DNA of 64,000 bases, taken from positions 135,328 to 199,327 of the forward strand of contig DFMO01000010.1 of NCBI GenBank assembly GCA_002375695.1, in the 5' to 3' direction. A program made the position numbers and the translations under genes. This stretch comes from Flavobacteriaceae bacterium UBA3591 (lineage in GTDB: Bacteria; Bacteroidota; Bacteroidia; Flavobacteriales; Flavobacteriaceae). The notes below the pieces were generated by a model. That model worked only from the letters and a program-made list of their open reading frames with translations. It had not been told where the DNA came from and ran no database searches. Of the stretch, positions 16,699 through 25,281 are shown in pieces (within the stretch, counting starts at the first letter, position 1; each line of letters begins with the position of its first letter).

Positions 16699-17985
16699 AT
16701 GGCAAAGATGGCGACCCTCGATATTGAAGGTAAAAAGTATGAGCTTCCTATTGTAGAAGGAACTGAGAATGAATTAGGAATTAACATTAAGACGCTAAGA
16801 AGTGACACTAATGGTGTAGTTACGCTAGATCCAGGTTACAAAAATACCGGTGCTTGTGAGAGTGCAATTACATTTTTAAATGGAGAAAAAGGAGTACTAA
16901 GGTACCGCGGTTATTCCATTGAAGAACTAGCCGAAAAGGCACACTTTTTAGAGGTTTGTTATTTGCTAATTTTTGGTGAGTTGCCAACCGAAAACCAATT
17001 GAATAAATTTCATAATGATATTAAAGCCCAATCTCATGTAGATGAAGATGTTAAACGCATTTTAGACGGTTTTCCAAAGGCGGCACACCCAATGGGCGTT
17101 TTATCTTCTCTAACATCGGCATTGGTTGCTTTTAACCCTTCTTCGGTAAATGTTGATAGTGAAGAAGATATGTACAAAGCAATAGTAAAGATTCTTGGGA
17201 AATTTCCAGTTCTTACTGCTTGGACGTATAGAAAACGTATGGGGCTTCCGTTAGACTATGGCGGTGATTCTTTAGGATACGTAGACAATTTCCTAAAAAT
17301 GATGTTTAAAAAGCCTAATGGCGAATATGCAACTAACGATATTGTGTTAGAGGCATTAGATAAATTATTAATACTTCACGCAGATCACGAGCAAAATTGT
17401 TCTACCTCTACGGTAAGAATTGTAGGTTCTTCGCATGCCGGACTTTTTGTGTCTATATCGGCAGGTATTGCGGCGCTTTGGGGACCACTTCACGGGGGTG
17501 CAAACCAAGCTGTAATTGAAATGCTGGAGGCGATTAAAGCCGATGGTGGCGATACTAAAAAGTTTATGGCCAAGGCAAAAGACAAAAACGATCCGTTTAG
17601 ATTAATGGGCTTTGGACACCGAGTTTACAAAAACTTCGACCCACGTGCTAAAATCATTAAAAAAGCTGCCGATAGTGTTTTAGAAGACTTAGGCATTGAA
17701 GATGATATTTTAGACATTGCCAAAGCGCTTGAAAAAGAAGCTTTAGAAGATCCGTATTTTGTAGATAGAAAATTATATCCAAACGTAGATTTCTATTCTG
17801 GAATTATTTACAGAGCCTTAGGTATTCCTGTTGAAATGTTTACGCCTATGTTTGCATTAGGTCGTTTACCAGGTTGGATTGCGCAATGGAGAGAAATGCG
17901 TTTAAACAAAGAACCTATTGGTCGTCCACGTCAAATTTATGTGGGTGAGACTTTACGTGAGTTTACACCTATAAATGAAAGATAA
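16699..17985 (+). CDS. gltA: Citrate synthase
   Basis: Condenses oxaloacetate and acetyl-CoA, the entry step of the TCA cycle. It has 428 residues, the length of the type II (hexameric, NADH-sensitive in some bacteria) class. The N-terminal small domain has the YRGYSIEELAE motif. Active-site regions are HADHEQNCSTSTVRIVGSS, GPLHGGANQAV and GFGHRVYKNFDPRA. The gene is bounded by the eno terminator upstream and its own terminator downstream. Confidence 0.97.
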   Translation: MAKMATLDIEGKKYELPIVEGTENELGINIKTLRSDTNGVVTLDPGYKNTGACESAITFLNGEKGVLRYRGYSIEELAEKAHFLEVCYLLIFGELPTENQLNKFHNDIKAQSHVDEDVKRILDGFPKAAHPMGVLSSLTSALVAFNPSSVNVDSEEDMYKAIVKILGKFPVLTAWTYRKRMGLPLDYGGDSLGYVDNFLKMMFKKPNGEYATNDIVLEALDKLLILHADHEQNCSTSTVRIVGSSHAGLFVSISAGIAALWGPLHGGANQAVIEMLEAIKADGGDTKKFMAKAKDKNDPFRLMGFGHRVYKNFDPRAKIIKKAADSVLEDLGIEDDILDIAKALEKEALEDPYFVDRKLYPNVDFYSGIIYRALGIPVEMFTPMFALGRLPGWIAQWREMRLNKEPIGRPRQIYVGETLREFTPINER

Positions 17986-18002
17986 TTTTATTTTAATGCA
18001 TT

Positions 18003-18034
18003 AAAAAGCACCTCATTATAGAGGTGCTTTTTTT
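18003..18034 (+). terminator. Terminator after citrate synthase gene
   Basis: Stem AAAAAGCACCTC with GAGGTGCTTTTT, loop ATTATA, followed by T residues. The T-tract runs directly into the next gene's -7 box. Confidence 0.9.
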
Positions 18035-18041
18035 ATATTTG
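18034..18041 (+). promoter_or_regulatory. -7 box almost touching the next start codon
   Basis: TATATTTG is an exact TAnnTTTG match, and the next ATG is at 18047. A -7 element this close puts the transcription start at or within a few bases of the ATG, predicting a leaderless or near-leaderless mRNA. No clear TTTG at -33 is seen because the terminator stem occupies that region. Confidence 0.5.
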
Positions 18042-18046
18042 CCACC

Positions 18047-18961
18047 ATGATAGATTTAAATATAAACGATGAATCTGCTAGATTGCGCGCCGTAGTATTA
18101 GGTAGGGCAGATAGCAACGGGCCAGTGCCTAGGCTTGAAGATGCATACGACCCAAAATCTGCCGAACATATTAAAGCCGGAACGTATCCAACAGACGAAG
18201 ATATGACCAAAGAAATTGAGGCTGTGGCAGCAGTTTTTGAAAAATATGATGTAACAGTTTATAGGCCGAAATTAATTAAAGACTACAACCAAATTTTTGC
18301 AAGAGATATCGCTTTTGTAATTGAAGATAAGTTTATTAAAGCGAATATTTTGGAAGACCGATCTAAAGAAATTGAAGCTTTAGACCATGTAATTAGCCAA
18401 ATTGATCCTTCAAAAATTATTGAATTTCCCGAATACGCACATATCGAAGGCGGCGATGTTATGCCTTGGGGCGATTATATTTTTGTAGGTACTTATTACG
18501 GCAGCGATTATTCAAGTTTTATTACTGCGCGAACTAATATGAGTGCTGTAAAACATCTTCAAGAGCTATTTCCGCACAAAAAAGTAAAGTCTTTCAACTT
18601 AAGAAAAAGTAATACCATTGCAGATGAAAATGCATTGCATTTAGACTGCTGTTTCCAACCTTTGGGCAAGGGGAAAGCCGTAATTTACAAAGAAGGCTTT
18701 TTAAATGAAGACGAATACGAGTGGCTTGTAAATCTCTTTGGCAAAGAAAATTGTTACCATATTACAAAACGCGAAATGTACGATATGAATAGTAATGTGT
18801 TTTCTATTTCGCCCGATGTGGTAATTTCTGAAGAAAATTTTACCCGATTAAATTCGTGGTTGCGCGAGCAAGGCTTTACAGTAGAAGAAGTTCCTTACGC
18901 CGAAATCGCTAAACAAGAAGGTTTGTTACGTTGCACTACTTTGCCGCTAATTAGAGACTAA
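18047..18961 (+). CDS. Amidinotransferase-superfamily hydrolase (arginine deiminase/DDAH-like)
   Basis: Member of the pentein fold that hydrolyses or transfers guanidino groups (arginine deiminase, dimethylargininase, amidinotransferase, citrulline-using enzymes). It has 304 residues. The active-site set is visible: FARDI (about 75), EGGDV (about 138), the catalytic His in ALHLDCCFQ, and the nucleophilic Cys near the C-terminus in LLRCTTLPL. Substrate cannot be told from sequence alone. It lies alone between two terminators, with a promoter box next to its ATG. It may connect to guanidino metabolism together with the GntA-like operon at 60-61.7 kb, but that is inference. Confidence 0.85.
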   Translation: MIDLNINDESARLRAVVLGRADSNGPVPRLEDAYDPKSAEHIKAGTYPTDEDMTKEIEAVAAVFEKYDVTVYRPKLIKDYNQIFARDIAFVIEDKFIKANILEDRSKEIEALDHVISQIDPSKIIEFPEYAHIEGGDVMPWGDYIFVGTYYGSDYSSFITARTNMSAVKHLQELFPHKKVKSFNLRKSNTIADENALHLDCCFQPLGKGKAVIYKEGFLNEDEYEWLVNLFGKENCYHITKREMYDMNSNVFSISPDVVISEENFTRLNSWLREQGFTVEEVPYAEIAKQEGLLRCTTLPLIRD

Positions 18962-18983
18962 TTTTTGGTGATTAAAATATAGT

Positions 18984-19015
18984 AAAAACCTCATTTTGTT
19001 TTAAATGAGGTTTTT
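18984..19015 (+). terminator. Terminator after the arginine deiminase-like gene
   Basis: Perfect 13-bp stem AAAAACCTCATTT with AAATGAGGTTTTT, loop TGTTTT, followed by CTTTTTTT. Confidence 0.9.
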
Positions 19016-19201
19016 CTTTTTTTAGTAGCCTATATTTTAAGAGAACATCGCGTTTATTTTTCCAATTTAATTTAAAATTAACAATACGTACAACTTCTTC
19101 AATTATGTATGAAATAACGCCCTCAATGGCTTATTTAACATAAAAATTCATCGCTCTTTCACAAAAAATTAGTAAACTTGGCCTATCAAAATTTTAACAC
19201 T

Positions 19202-21382
19202 TTGAAAAAGATATTCTCCTTTCTATTTTTAATGCTGTTTTCAACAGTATTTACAACTTTAAATGCACAACATAAAAATATTAGCCTCGAGGAAATTTGG
19301 GGTGGTGCTTTTCGTACACAAGGCTTAGATGTATTACATTCCATGGCCAATGGTAACGAATACGCTGTTTTAAATTATGATAGACAAACTAAATCGTCTA
19401 CCGTTGATGTGTACAATTATAAAACTGGCGAAAAGTCGCATACACTATTAAATACAGCCGAATTGGACGGTATTAATTATCTTCTTTCCTACGAGTTTAG
19501 TAAAGACGAGTCTAAAATTTTATTTACAACAGACTTGCAGCAAATTTATAGACGCTCGTCTCGAGGCATTTATTACGTTTATGATGTTGCTTCAAAACAG
19601 TTTAGTTTAGTTTCAAAAAACAAAATTCAAGAGCCTACTTTTAACAACGACGGTACTAAAATTGCCTATGGTTTTGAAAACAATCTTTATATAAAAGATT
19701 TAAATTCTGGTAAAACAACCCAGATAACTACCGATGGTAAAAAGAACAGTATCATCAACGGTATTACCGATTGGGTTTACGAAGAAGAATTTGCCTTTGT
19801 GCGTGCTTTTGAATGGAGTACAAATGGAGATAAAATTGCCTACATTAAATTTGATGAAACCGAAGTTCCAGAATTTAATATGGATGTTTACGGAAATGAA
19901 TTATATCCATCTGCAGATACTTTTAAATATCCTAAAGCAGGAGAAGCTAACTCAAAAGTTTCACTTCACATTTATAATCTTAATAGCGATGCAACTTCGA
20001 CTGTAGATCTTTCAAAATACAACAGTTATTACATTCCACGTTTAAAATGGACAAATGATAATGATATAGTTAGTGTACAACTTGCCAATCGTCATCAAAA
20101 TGTAATCGATTTGGTTTTTGTAAATGCTAAAAACAATTCGTCCGAATTAATTTTAAGCGATACAGACGACGCTTACGTAGATGTAACTGATAATCTTACG
20201 TTTTTAAACAACAATAGTTTTTTCTGGACTAGTGAAAAAGATGGTTGGAATCATATTTACCAGTACGATAAAAATGGGAAACTATTAAACCAAGTTACTA
20301 AAGGACCATGGGAGGTTACCTCTTTTTACGGGTTTGATCAAAATACGGGCAGAGTTTACTTTCAAAGCACTGAAAATGGAAGTGTTAACCGCGATGTGTA
20401 TTCTATACTTCCTTCGGGGAAAAATAAGGTGCGTTTAACCCAACAAACCGGAACAAACGCGGCAGATTTTAGTGCAGATTTTTCATACTTTATCAATAGT
20501 TTTTCAAATGCTACTACACCCCCGGTATATACGCTTCATCAAGCAAAAACTGGAAAGGTATTGCGTGAAATTAAAAATAATAACGACCTAAAAAACCGCT
20601 TAACTTCTTTTAAAATTTCACCCAAAGAATTTTCAACCATAACGGTTAATGGAGAGGAATTAAATATGTACACAATTAAACCGTTAAGCTTTGATGCGTC
20701 TAAGCAACATCCACTTTTTATGTATCAATATTCTGGGCCCGGATCGCAAAATGTTGCAAACCGTTGGATGGGTGCAAACGATTACTGGCATCAAATGTTG
20801 GCAAATGAGTACAATATTATTGTTGTTTGTGTTGATGGTCGTGGTACAGGATTTAAGGGCAGAGACTTTAAAAAAATGACTCAAAAAGAATTGGGTAAAT
20901 ATGAAGTTGAAGACCAAATTGCAGTGGCAAATAAATTAAGCCAATTGCCATACATTGATGCTGCACGCACTGGTATTTGGGGGTGGAGCTACGGTGGATT
21001 TATGTCTTCGAATGCGTTATTCCAAGCACCCGAAACTTTTGAAATGGCTATTGCCGTTGCCCCAGTTACAAGTTGGCGATTTTACGATAGTATATATACT
21101 GAGCGCTATATGCAAACGCCTCAAGAAAATGCTTCGGGCTACGATGAAAATTCACCAATTACTCACGTAGATGGATTAAAAGGGAAATATCTTTTGGTTC
21201 ACGGTAGCGCAGATGATAACGTACACGTGCAAAATAGTATGCGTTTAATTGAAGCGTTAATTCAAGCAAATAAACAATTTGACTGGCGCATCTACCCAGA
21301 TAAAAATCACGGAATATACGGCGGAAACACACGTTTACACTTGTATACTTTAATGACAGACTTCATCAAAAATAACTTATAA
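19202..21382 (+). CDS. Secreted S9 family dipeptidyl peptidase (DPP IV-like)
   Basis: Serine exopeptidase releasing Xaa-Pro or similar dipeptides outside the cytoplasm. The TTG at 19202 gives a clean signal peptide (MKKIFSFLFLMLFS... ending LNAQ) and 726 residues. A TTG at 19178 is possible but lies in a TAAACTTG -7-like box. The N-terminal beta-propeller (about 30-480) has the DPP4-type TDWVYEEEF segment with the Glu pair that binds the substrate N-terminus. The alpha/beta-hydrolase domain has the nucleophile in GWSYGGFMS, the Asp in SADDNVH and the His in DKNHGIYG. Two POT peptide transporters follow directly, a logical uptake partnership. Confidence 0.93.
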   Translation: MKKIFSFLFLMLFSTVFTTLNAQHKNISLEEIWGGAFRTQGLDVLHSMANGNEYAVLNYDRQTKSSTVDVYNYKTGEKSHTLLNTAELDGINYLLSYEFSKDESKILFTTDLQQIYRRSSRGIYYVYDVASKQFSLVSKNKIQEPTFNNDGTKIAYGFENNLYIKDLNSGKTTQITTDGKKNSIINGITDWVYEEEFAFVRAFEWSTNGDKIAYIKFDETEVPEFNMDVYGNELYPSADTFKYPKAGEANSKVSLHIYNLNSDATSTVDLSKYNSYYIPRLKWTNDNDIVSVQLANRHQNVIDLVFVNAKNNSSELILSDTDDAYVDVTDNLTFLNNNSFFWTSEKDGWNHIYQYDKNGKLLNQVTKGPWEVTSFYGFDQNTGRVYFQSTENGSVNRDVYSILPSGKNKVRLTQQTGTNAADFSADFSYFINSFSNATTPPVYTLHQAKTGKVLREIKNNNDLKNRLTSFKISPKEFSTITVNGEELNMYTIKPLSFDASKQHPLFMYQYSGPGSQNVANRWMGANDYWHQMLANEYNIIVVCVDGRGTGFKGRDFKKMTQKELGKYEVEDQIAVANKLSQLPYIDAARTGIWGWSYGGFMSSNALFQAPETFEMAIAVAPVTSWRFYDSIYTERYMQTPQENASGYDENSPITHVDGLKGKYLLVHGSADDNVHVQNSMRLIEALIQANKQFDWRIYPDKNHGIYGGNTRLHLYTLMTDFIKNNL

Positions 21383-21410
21383 AAATCAACAACTCTTAAT
21401 AATAAATATT

Positions 21411-22814
21411 ATGTCAGACGCACTTCAATATCAAAAACAAAAGGAATTATTTGGCCATCCTGTTGGGCTTTACATATTGTTTTTCACTGAAATGTGGGAG
21501 CGCTTTTCGTACTATGGAATGCGTGCTATTTTAGTTCTTTATCTTGTAGCTGAAGTAAGAAGCGATAATCCAGGGTTGGGTTGGACCAATGCCGAAGCGC
21601 TTTCGGTATATGGTACTTATACCATGTTAGTTTATTTGGCTTCTATTCCCGGAGGTTGGATTGCCGATAAATTTTTAGGTCAAAAACAATCTGTTCTCTA
21701 CGGAGGTATTCTGCTAGTTTTAGGTCACGGAGTGTTGTCTATTGAACAAATGTGGGCCTTTTACACAGGGCTTGGTTTAATTGTCGCTGGTGTGGGGATG
21801 TTAAAACCTAATATTTCTACAATGGTTGGTGGCCTTTACAAAACGGGCGATATTAGAAGAGATAAAGGTTTTACAATATTTTACATTGGTATTAATATAG
21901 GTGCTTTCCTTTCAAGTATTATTGTAGGTTACGTAGGTGAAGTATACGGCTGGCATTATGGATTTGGTTTAGCTGCCATAGGAATGATTTTAGGATTACT
22001 TCAATATGTATTAGGACAAAAACACCTAAAATACGTAGGTAACAATACTAACAACTCTGTAGATCCTGAAGAAAAAGCCGCCATGAAGAGACCGCTTACT
22101 AAGGTTGAAAAAGATAGAATGGTGGTTCTATTTATATCCTTTATTTTAGTAATTGTATTCTGGGGTGCTTTTGAACAAGCTGGTGGATTAATGAATATTT
22201 ACGCATCTGAAAAAACCGACCGAATGTTAATGGGGTGGGAGGTGCCAGCATCTTGGTTCCAATCCTTAAATGCCATGTTTATTATTCTATTAGGAACAGT
22301 TGTGGCAGGTTATTGGGCTAAAAGAAAACTTAAAGGAAAAGTTTCAACCTCCCTTTTTAAAATGTGTTTGGGCTTGATAATTATGGGTACCGGATTCTTC
22401 TTTATGACTGCCGCAGCTGCCGAGTTTAATAACGATGGAGCTTCTGCAATGTACTGGTTGGTTTTAGCTTACCTATTCCATACGGTGGGTGAACTTTGTT
22501 TATCGCCAGTAGCGCTTTCGTATATCACAAAATTAGCACCGCTAAAATACGCTTCTTTAATGATGGGAGTTTACTTTGCAATGACGGGTCTTGGTAACAA
22601 AGTAGCTGGACTTTTAGGTGAATCTGCTTCAGATTTAGGGGAACTTACAGTATTTACCGGTATTGCAATTTTCTGTGTAGCTTTTGGTTTATTGGTATTA
22701 TTGATAAGAAAGAAACTTGAAAATCTTACACACGGTGCCGAAGATAACGAGCGTGAACTTCACGATAACGAACCGTTTGAACTTGCAGATCCAGACATCA
22801 ACAAACCAAACTAA
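21411..22814 (+). CDS. POT family proton-dependent oligopeptide transporter
   Basis: Inner-membrane symporter for di- and tripeptides. It has 467 residues with about 12 membrane segments. The PTR2 signature is seen as FFTEMWERFSYYGMRAIL (about 25-43), and FYIGINIGAF marks TM5. A C-terminal acidic tail follows the last helix. It begins 28 bases after the DPP IV-like gene and is followed 30 bases later by a paralogue, so the three probably form one operon for dipeptide release and uptake. Confidence 0.95.
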   Translation: MSDALQYQKQKELFGHPVGLYILFFTEMWERFSYYGMRAILVLYLVAEVRSDNPGLGWTNAEALSVYGTYTMLVYLASIPGGWIADKFLGQKQSVLYGGILLVLGHGVLSIEQMWAFYTGLGLIVAGVGMLKPNISTMVGGLYKTGDIRRDKGFTIFYIGINIGAFLSSIIVGYVGEVYGWHYGFGLAAIGMILGLLQYVLGQKHLKYVGNNTNNSVDPEEKAAMKRPLTKVEKDRMVVLFISFILVIVFWGAFEQAGGLMNIYASEKTDRMLMGWEVPASWFQSLNAMFIILLGTVVAGYWAKRKLKGKVSTSLFKMCLGLIIMGTGFFFMTAAAAEFNNDGASAMYWLVLAYLFHTVGELCLSPVALSYITKLAPLKYASLMMGVYFAMTGLGNKVAGLLGESASDLGELTVFTGIAIFCVAFGLLVLLIRKKLENLTHGAEDNERELHDNEPFELADPDINKPN

Positions 22815-22844
22815 TTTTAAAGAAATTATATAAAGAATATACCG

Positions 22845-24635
22845 ATGAACACCGATATAGAAAATTTGTTTAAAGATAAAGTATTAGGTCACCCTGCGGG
22901 ACTTTTTATACTCTTCTTTACCGAAATGTGGGAGCGTTTTTCATTCTATGGAATGCGTATACTATTAGTTTTATTTTTAACAGCACCGCTTTTAAGTGAC
23001 AACCCAGGTTGGGATTGGCCAAGAGAACACGCTTTATCTTTAATTGGTACATATGCTTCGCTTTTATACCTAACTCCAATTATAGGAGGATACATAGCCG
23101 ATAAGTTTACAGGGTATAGAATGGCAGTAGTGATTGGATGTGTTATCATGACTTTGGGGCATGCAGCTATGGCCTTGGAAACAACATCGTCGTTTTACTT
23201 AGGTCTTGCTTTGTTGGTAATTGGTACTGGTTTTTTTAAGCCAAATATTACCTCTATTATTTCAGAAATGTACAAAGGCAAAGAGTCTAAAAAAGACGGC
23301 GCTTACACCATTTTCTACATGGGGGTAAATGCAGGGGCTTTCTTTGGAATGATGCTTTGTGGTTATTTAGCCGAAAATTACGGTTGGTCATACGGCTTTG
23401 GACTTGCAGGTATTTTTATGTTTTTTGGAATGCTACAATTCTTGCTTGCAAATAAAATATTTGGCAGCATTGGAGCAAAACCAACAAAAGAACTTAATGC
23501 CGAAAACCCTGTAACTTCAAAAACAGAAACTACAGTTGTAAGCGACCCTATAGACGAAAAAGCACCAATTAAACTAAATCCTTTTACAACTTTCGACTAT
23601 ATTTTAATTGTACTATCCTCTGTTGGGGGCTTACTATATTTGTTTAACCATCCTTTAGAAACCATATACGCAAAATCGTTAGTGCCTTTTGAAATTGGCG
23701 GGATGAGTGGAACAAACATTGTTGTTTTGGCTGCCCTAGTAATGTTTTTGGTGCTATTAATTACACGTATTGCACGATACCTACCTATTGTTAGAGATAG
23801 ATTAATCGCAGTTTCAATTTTTGGATTGTTTACCGTTTTCTTTTTCGCCTTTTTCGAACAGTCTTTGGGATCTATGACACTTTTTGCTCAAGATTATACC
23901 GATAGAAACCTAGCAGGAAATTCTGCAATTATCTTTAAAGTAATCGATGCCTTATTAACCACGGTGCCTTTAATAATTATTTCATGGGTTATTTTCCTAT
24001 TAGTGAAAAAAACACACCATAGAATTGCTATGTCTAATGTTGCTTTAGTTATTGCATTTGTTGGTATTTGGGCGTTAGTAATTTATAGATTAGTCGATAA
24101 ATTTTCGCAAACCAATTTAGAAGTTGATGCAACGTGGTTCGGAATTTTAAACTCCTTCTTTATTATTACATTGGCGCCAATTTTCTCAAAATGGTGGGAG
24201 AGTAAATACAACCCAAGCGCTGCCGTAAAATATGGTATTGGTTTAATTTTATTAGGATTAGGTTTTGCAATTCTTTCTTACGGTGCATCCGATATTCCTC
24301 CGGGTGCAATGACCGCCAAAGTGAGTATGGTTTTCCTAATTTTAGCGTACTTATTCCATACTATGGGAGAGCTGTGTCTTTCGCCATTAGGATTATCGTA
24401 TTTAAGTAAGTTAGTACCTGCTCGTATGATTGGTTTTATGTTTGGAGTATGGTATTTGGCAATAGCAGTAGGACAAAAGGCTGCTAATACTATGGGAGGA
24501 ATGATCGATACAATATCTAAAGAATACTCTATGGGTACATTCTTTTTAATTTTTACGCTTATTCCAATTGCGGTTGGAATTATTTCAATGTTATTAAACC
24601 CAGTGCTCAAAAAATTGATGCACGGTATACGTTAA
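22845..24635 (+). CDS. POT family peptide transporter, longer paralogue
   Basis: Second oligopeptide symporter of the operon. It has 596 residues. It shares FFTEMWERFSFYGMRILL and FYMGVNAGAFFG with its neighbour, but carries extra sequence between the two six-helix halves (about residues 205-330) that includes additional hydrophobic segments, giving about 14. The long insert distinguishes this subfamily in Bacteroidota. A terminator hairpin follows its stop. Confidence 0.95.
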   Translation: MNTDIENLFKDKVLGHPAGLFILFFTEMWERFSFYGMRILLVLFLTAPLLSDNPGWDWPREHALSLIGTYASLLYLTPIIGGYIADKFTGYRMAVVIGCVIMTLGHAAMALETTSSFYLGLALLVIGTGFFKPNITSIISEMYKGKESKKDGAYTIFYMGVNAGAFFGMMLCGYLAENYGWSYGFGLAGIFMFFGMLQFLLANKIFGSIGAKPTKELNAENPVTSKTETTVVSDPIDEKAPIKLNPFTTFDYILIVLSSVGGLLYLFNHPLETIYAKSLVPFEIGGMSGTNIVVLAALVMFLVLLITRIARYLPIVRDRLIAVSIFGLFTVFFFAFFEQSLGSMTLFAQDYTDRNLAGNSAIIFKVIDALLTTVPLIIISWVIFLLVKKTHHRIAMSNVALVIAFVGIWALVIYRLVDKFSQTNLEVDATWFGILNSFFIITLAPIFSKWWESKYNPSAAVKYGIGLILLGLGFAILSYGASDIPPGAMTAKVSMVFLILAYLFHTMGELCLSPLGLSYLSKLVPARMIGFMFGVWYLAIAVGQKAANTMGGMIDTISKEYSMGTFFLIFTLIPIAVGIISMLLNPVLKKLMHGIR

Positions 24636-24656
24636 AAAATACAATACTAAATATGA

Positions 24657-24695
24657 AAATAGCGTTCCAAATTTATGGTACGCTATTTGTTTTTG
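24657..24695 (+). terminator. Terminator after the peptide transporter operon
   Basis: Stem AAATAGCGT with ACGCTATTT, plus an inner CC/GG pair, followed by GTTTTTG. It lies about 20 bases after the second POT gene. Confidence 0.8.
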
Positions 24696-24721
24696 TATCT
24701 TAGAATTTTAAAACTCATTAA

Positions 24722-25255
24722 ATGAAAAATATATTACTAATACTACTTGTTTTATCTGTTGCCTCGGTCAGTGCCCAAAAAATTAATTGGATGACAATGA
24801 ATGAGGCACTTGCAGCACAAAAAGAAAACCCAAAAAAAATTTTTATGGATGTGTACACCACGTGGTGTGGCCCGTGCAAATTACTGGATAAAAATACCTT
24901 TAGCGATCCGGATGTGGTAGATTACGTCAATAAAAATTTTTACGCAGTTAAATTTAATGCCGAAGGCACCGAAGAAGTTCATTATAAAGATTTCACCTAT
25001 ACCAACCCCAACTACAACCCAAATAGAAAAGGTAGAAATTCGCAACACTTATTTGCACATGCGCTCAAGGTAAATGCCTATCCTACTGTAGTATTTTTTA
25101 AAGAAAATGGTGATTTAATTCAAGCTGTTCCGGGATATCGAACACCGCCACAACTCGAATTATTTTTGAAGATGATTTATACAGATGATTATTTAAAAGT
25201 TACAACAGCCGAAGCTTGGGCTGCGTATCAAAAAAACTTTAAACCTACATTTTAA
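24722..25255 (+). CDS. Secreted thioredoxin-like protein
   Basis: Periplasmic or envelope thiol-disulfide protein. It has 177 residues. A signal peptide (MKNILLILLVLSVASVSAQ) is followed by a thioredoxin fold with the CxxC active site in TTWCGPCKLLDK (about residues 44-52) and the cis-Pro in VNAYPTVVFF. The substrate is unknown; related proteins reduce or isomerise envelope disulfides. It follows the POT terminator, so it probably has its own promoter, and ends 26 bases before the converging comEC gene. Confidence 0.88.
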   Translation: MKNILLILLVLSVASVSAQKINWMTMNEALAAQKENPKKIFMDVYTTWCGPCKLLDKNTFSDPDVVDYVNKNFYAVKFNAEGTEEVHYKDFTYTNPNYNPNRKGRNSQHLFAHALKVNAYPTVVFFKENGDLIQAVPGYRTPPQLELFLKMIYTDDYLKVTTAEAWAAYQKNFKPTF

Positions 25256-25281
25256 ATGTTGGTTTAAGCAAATCTATCTTT

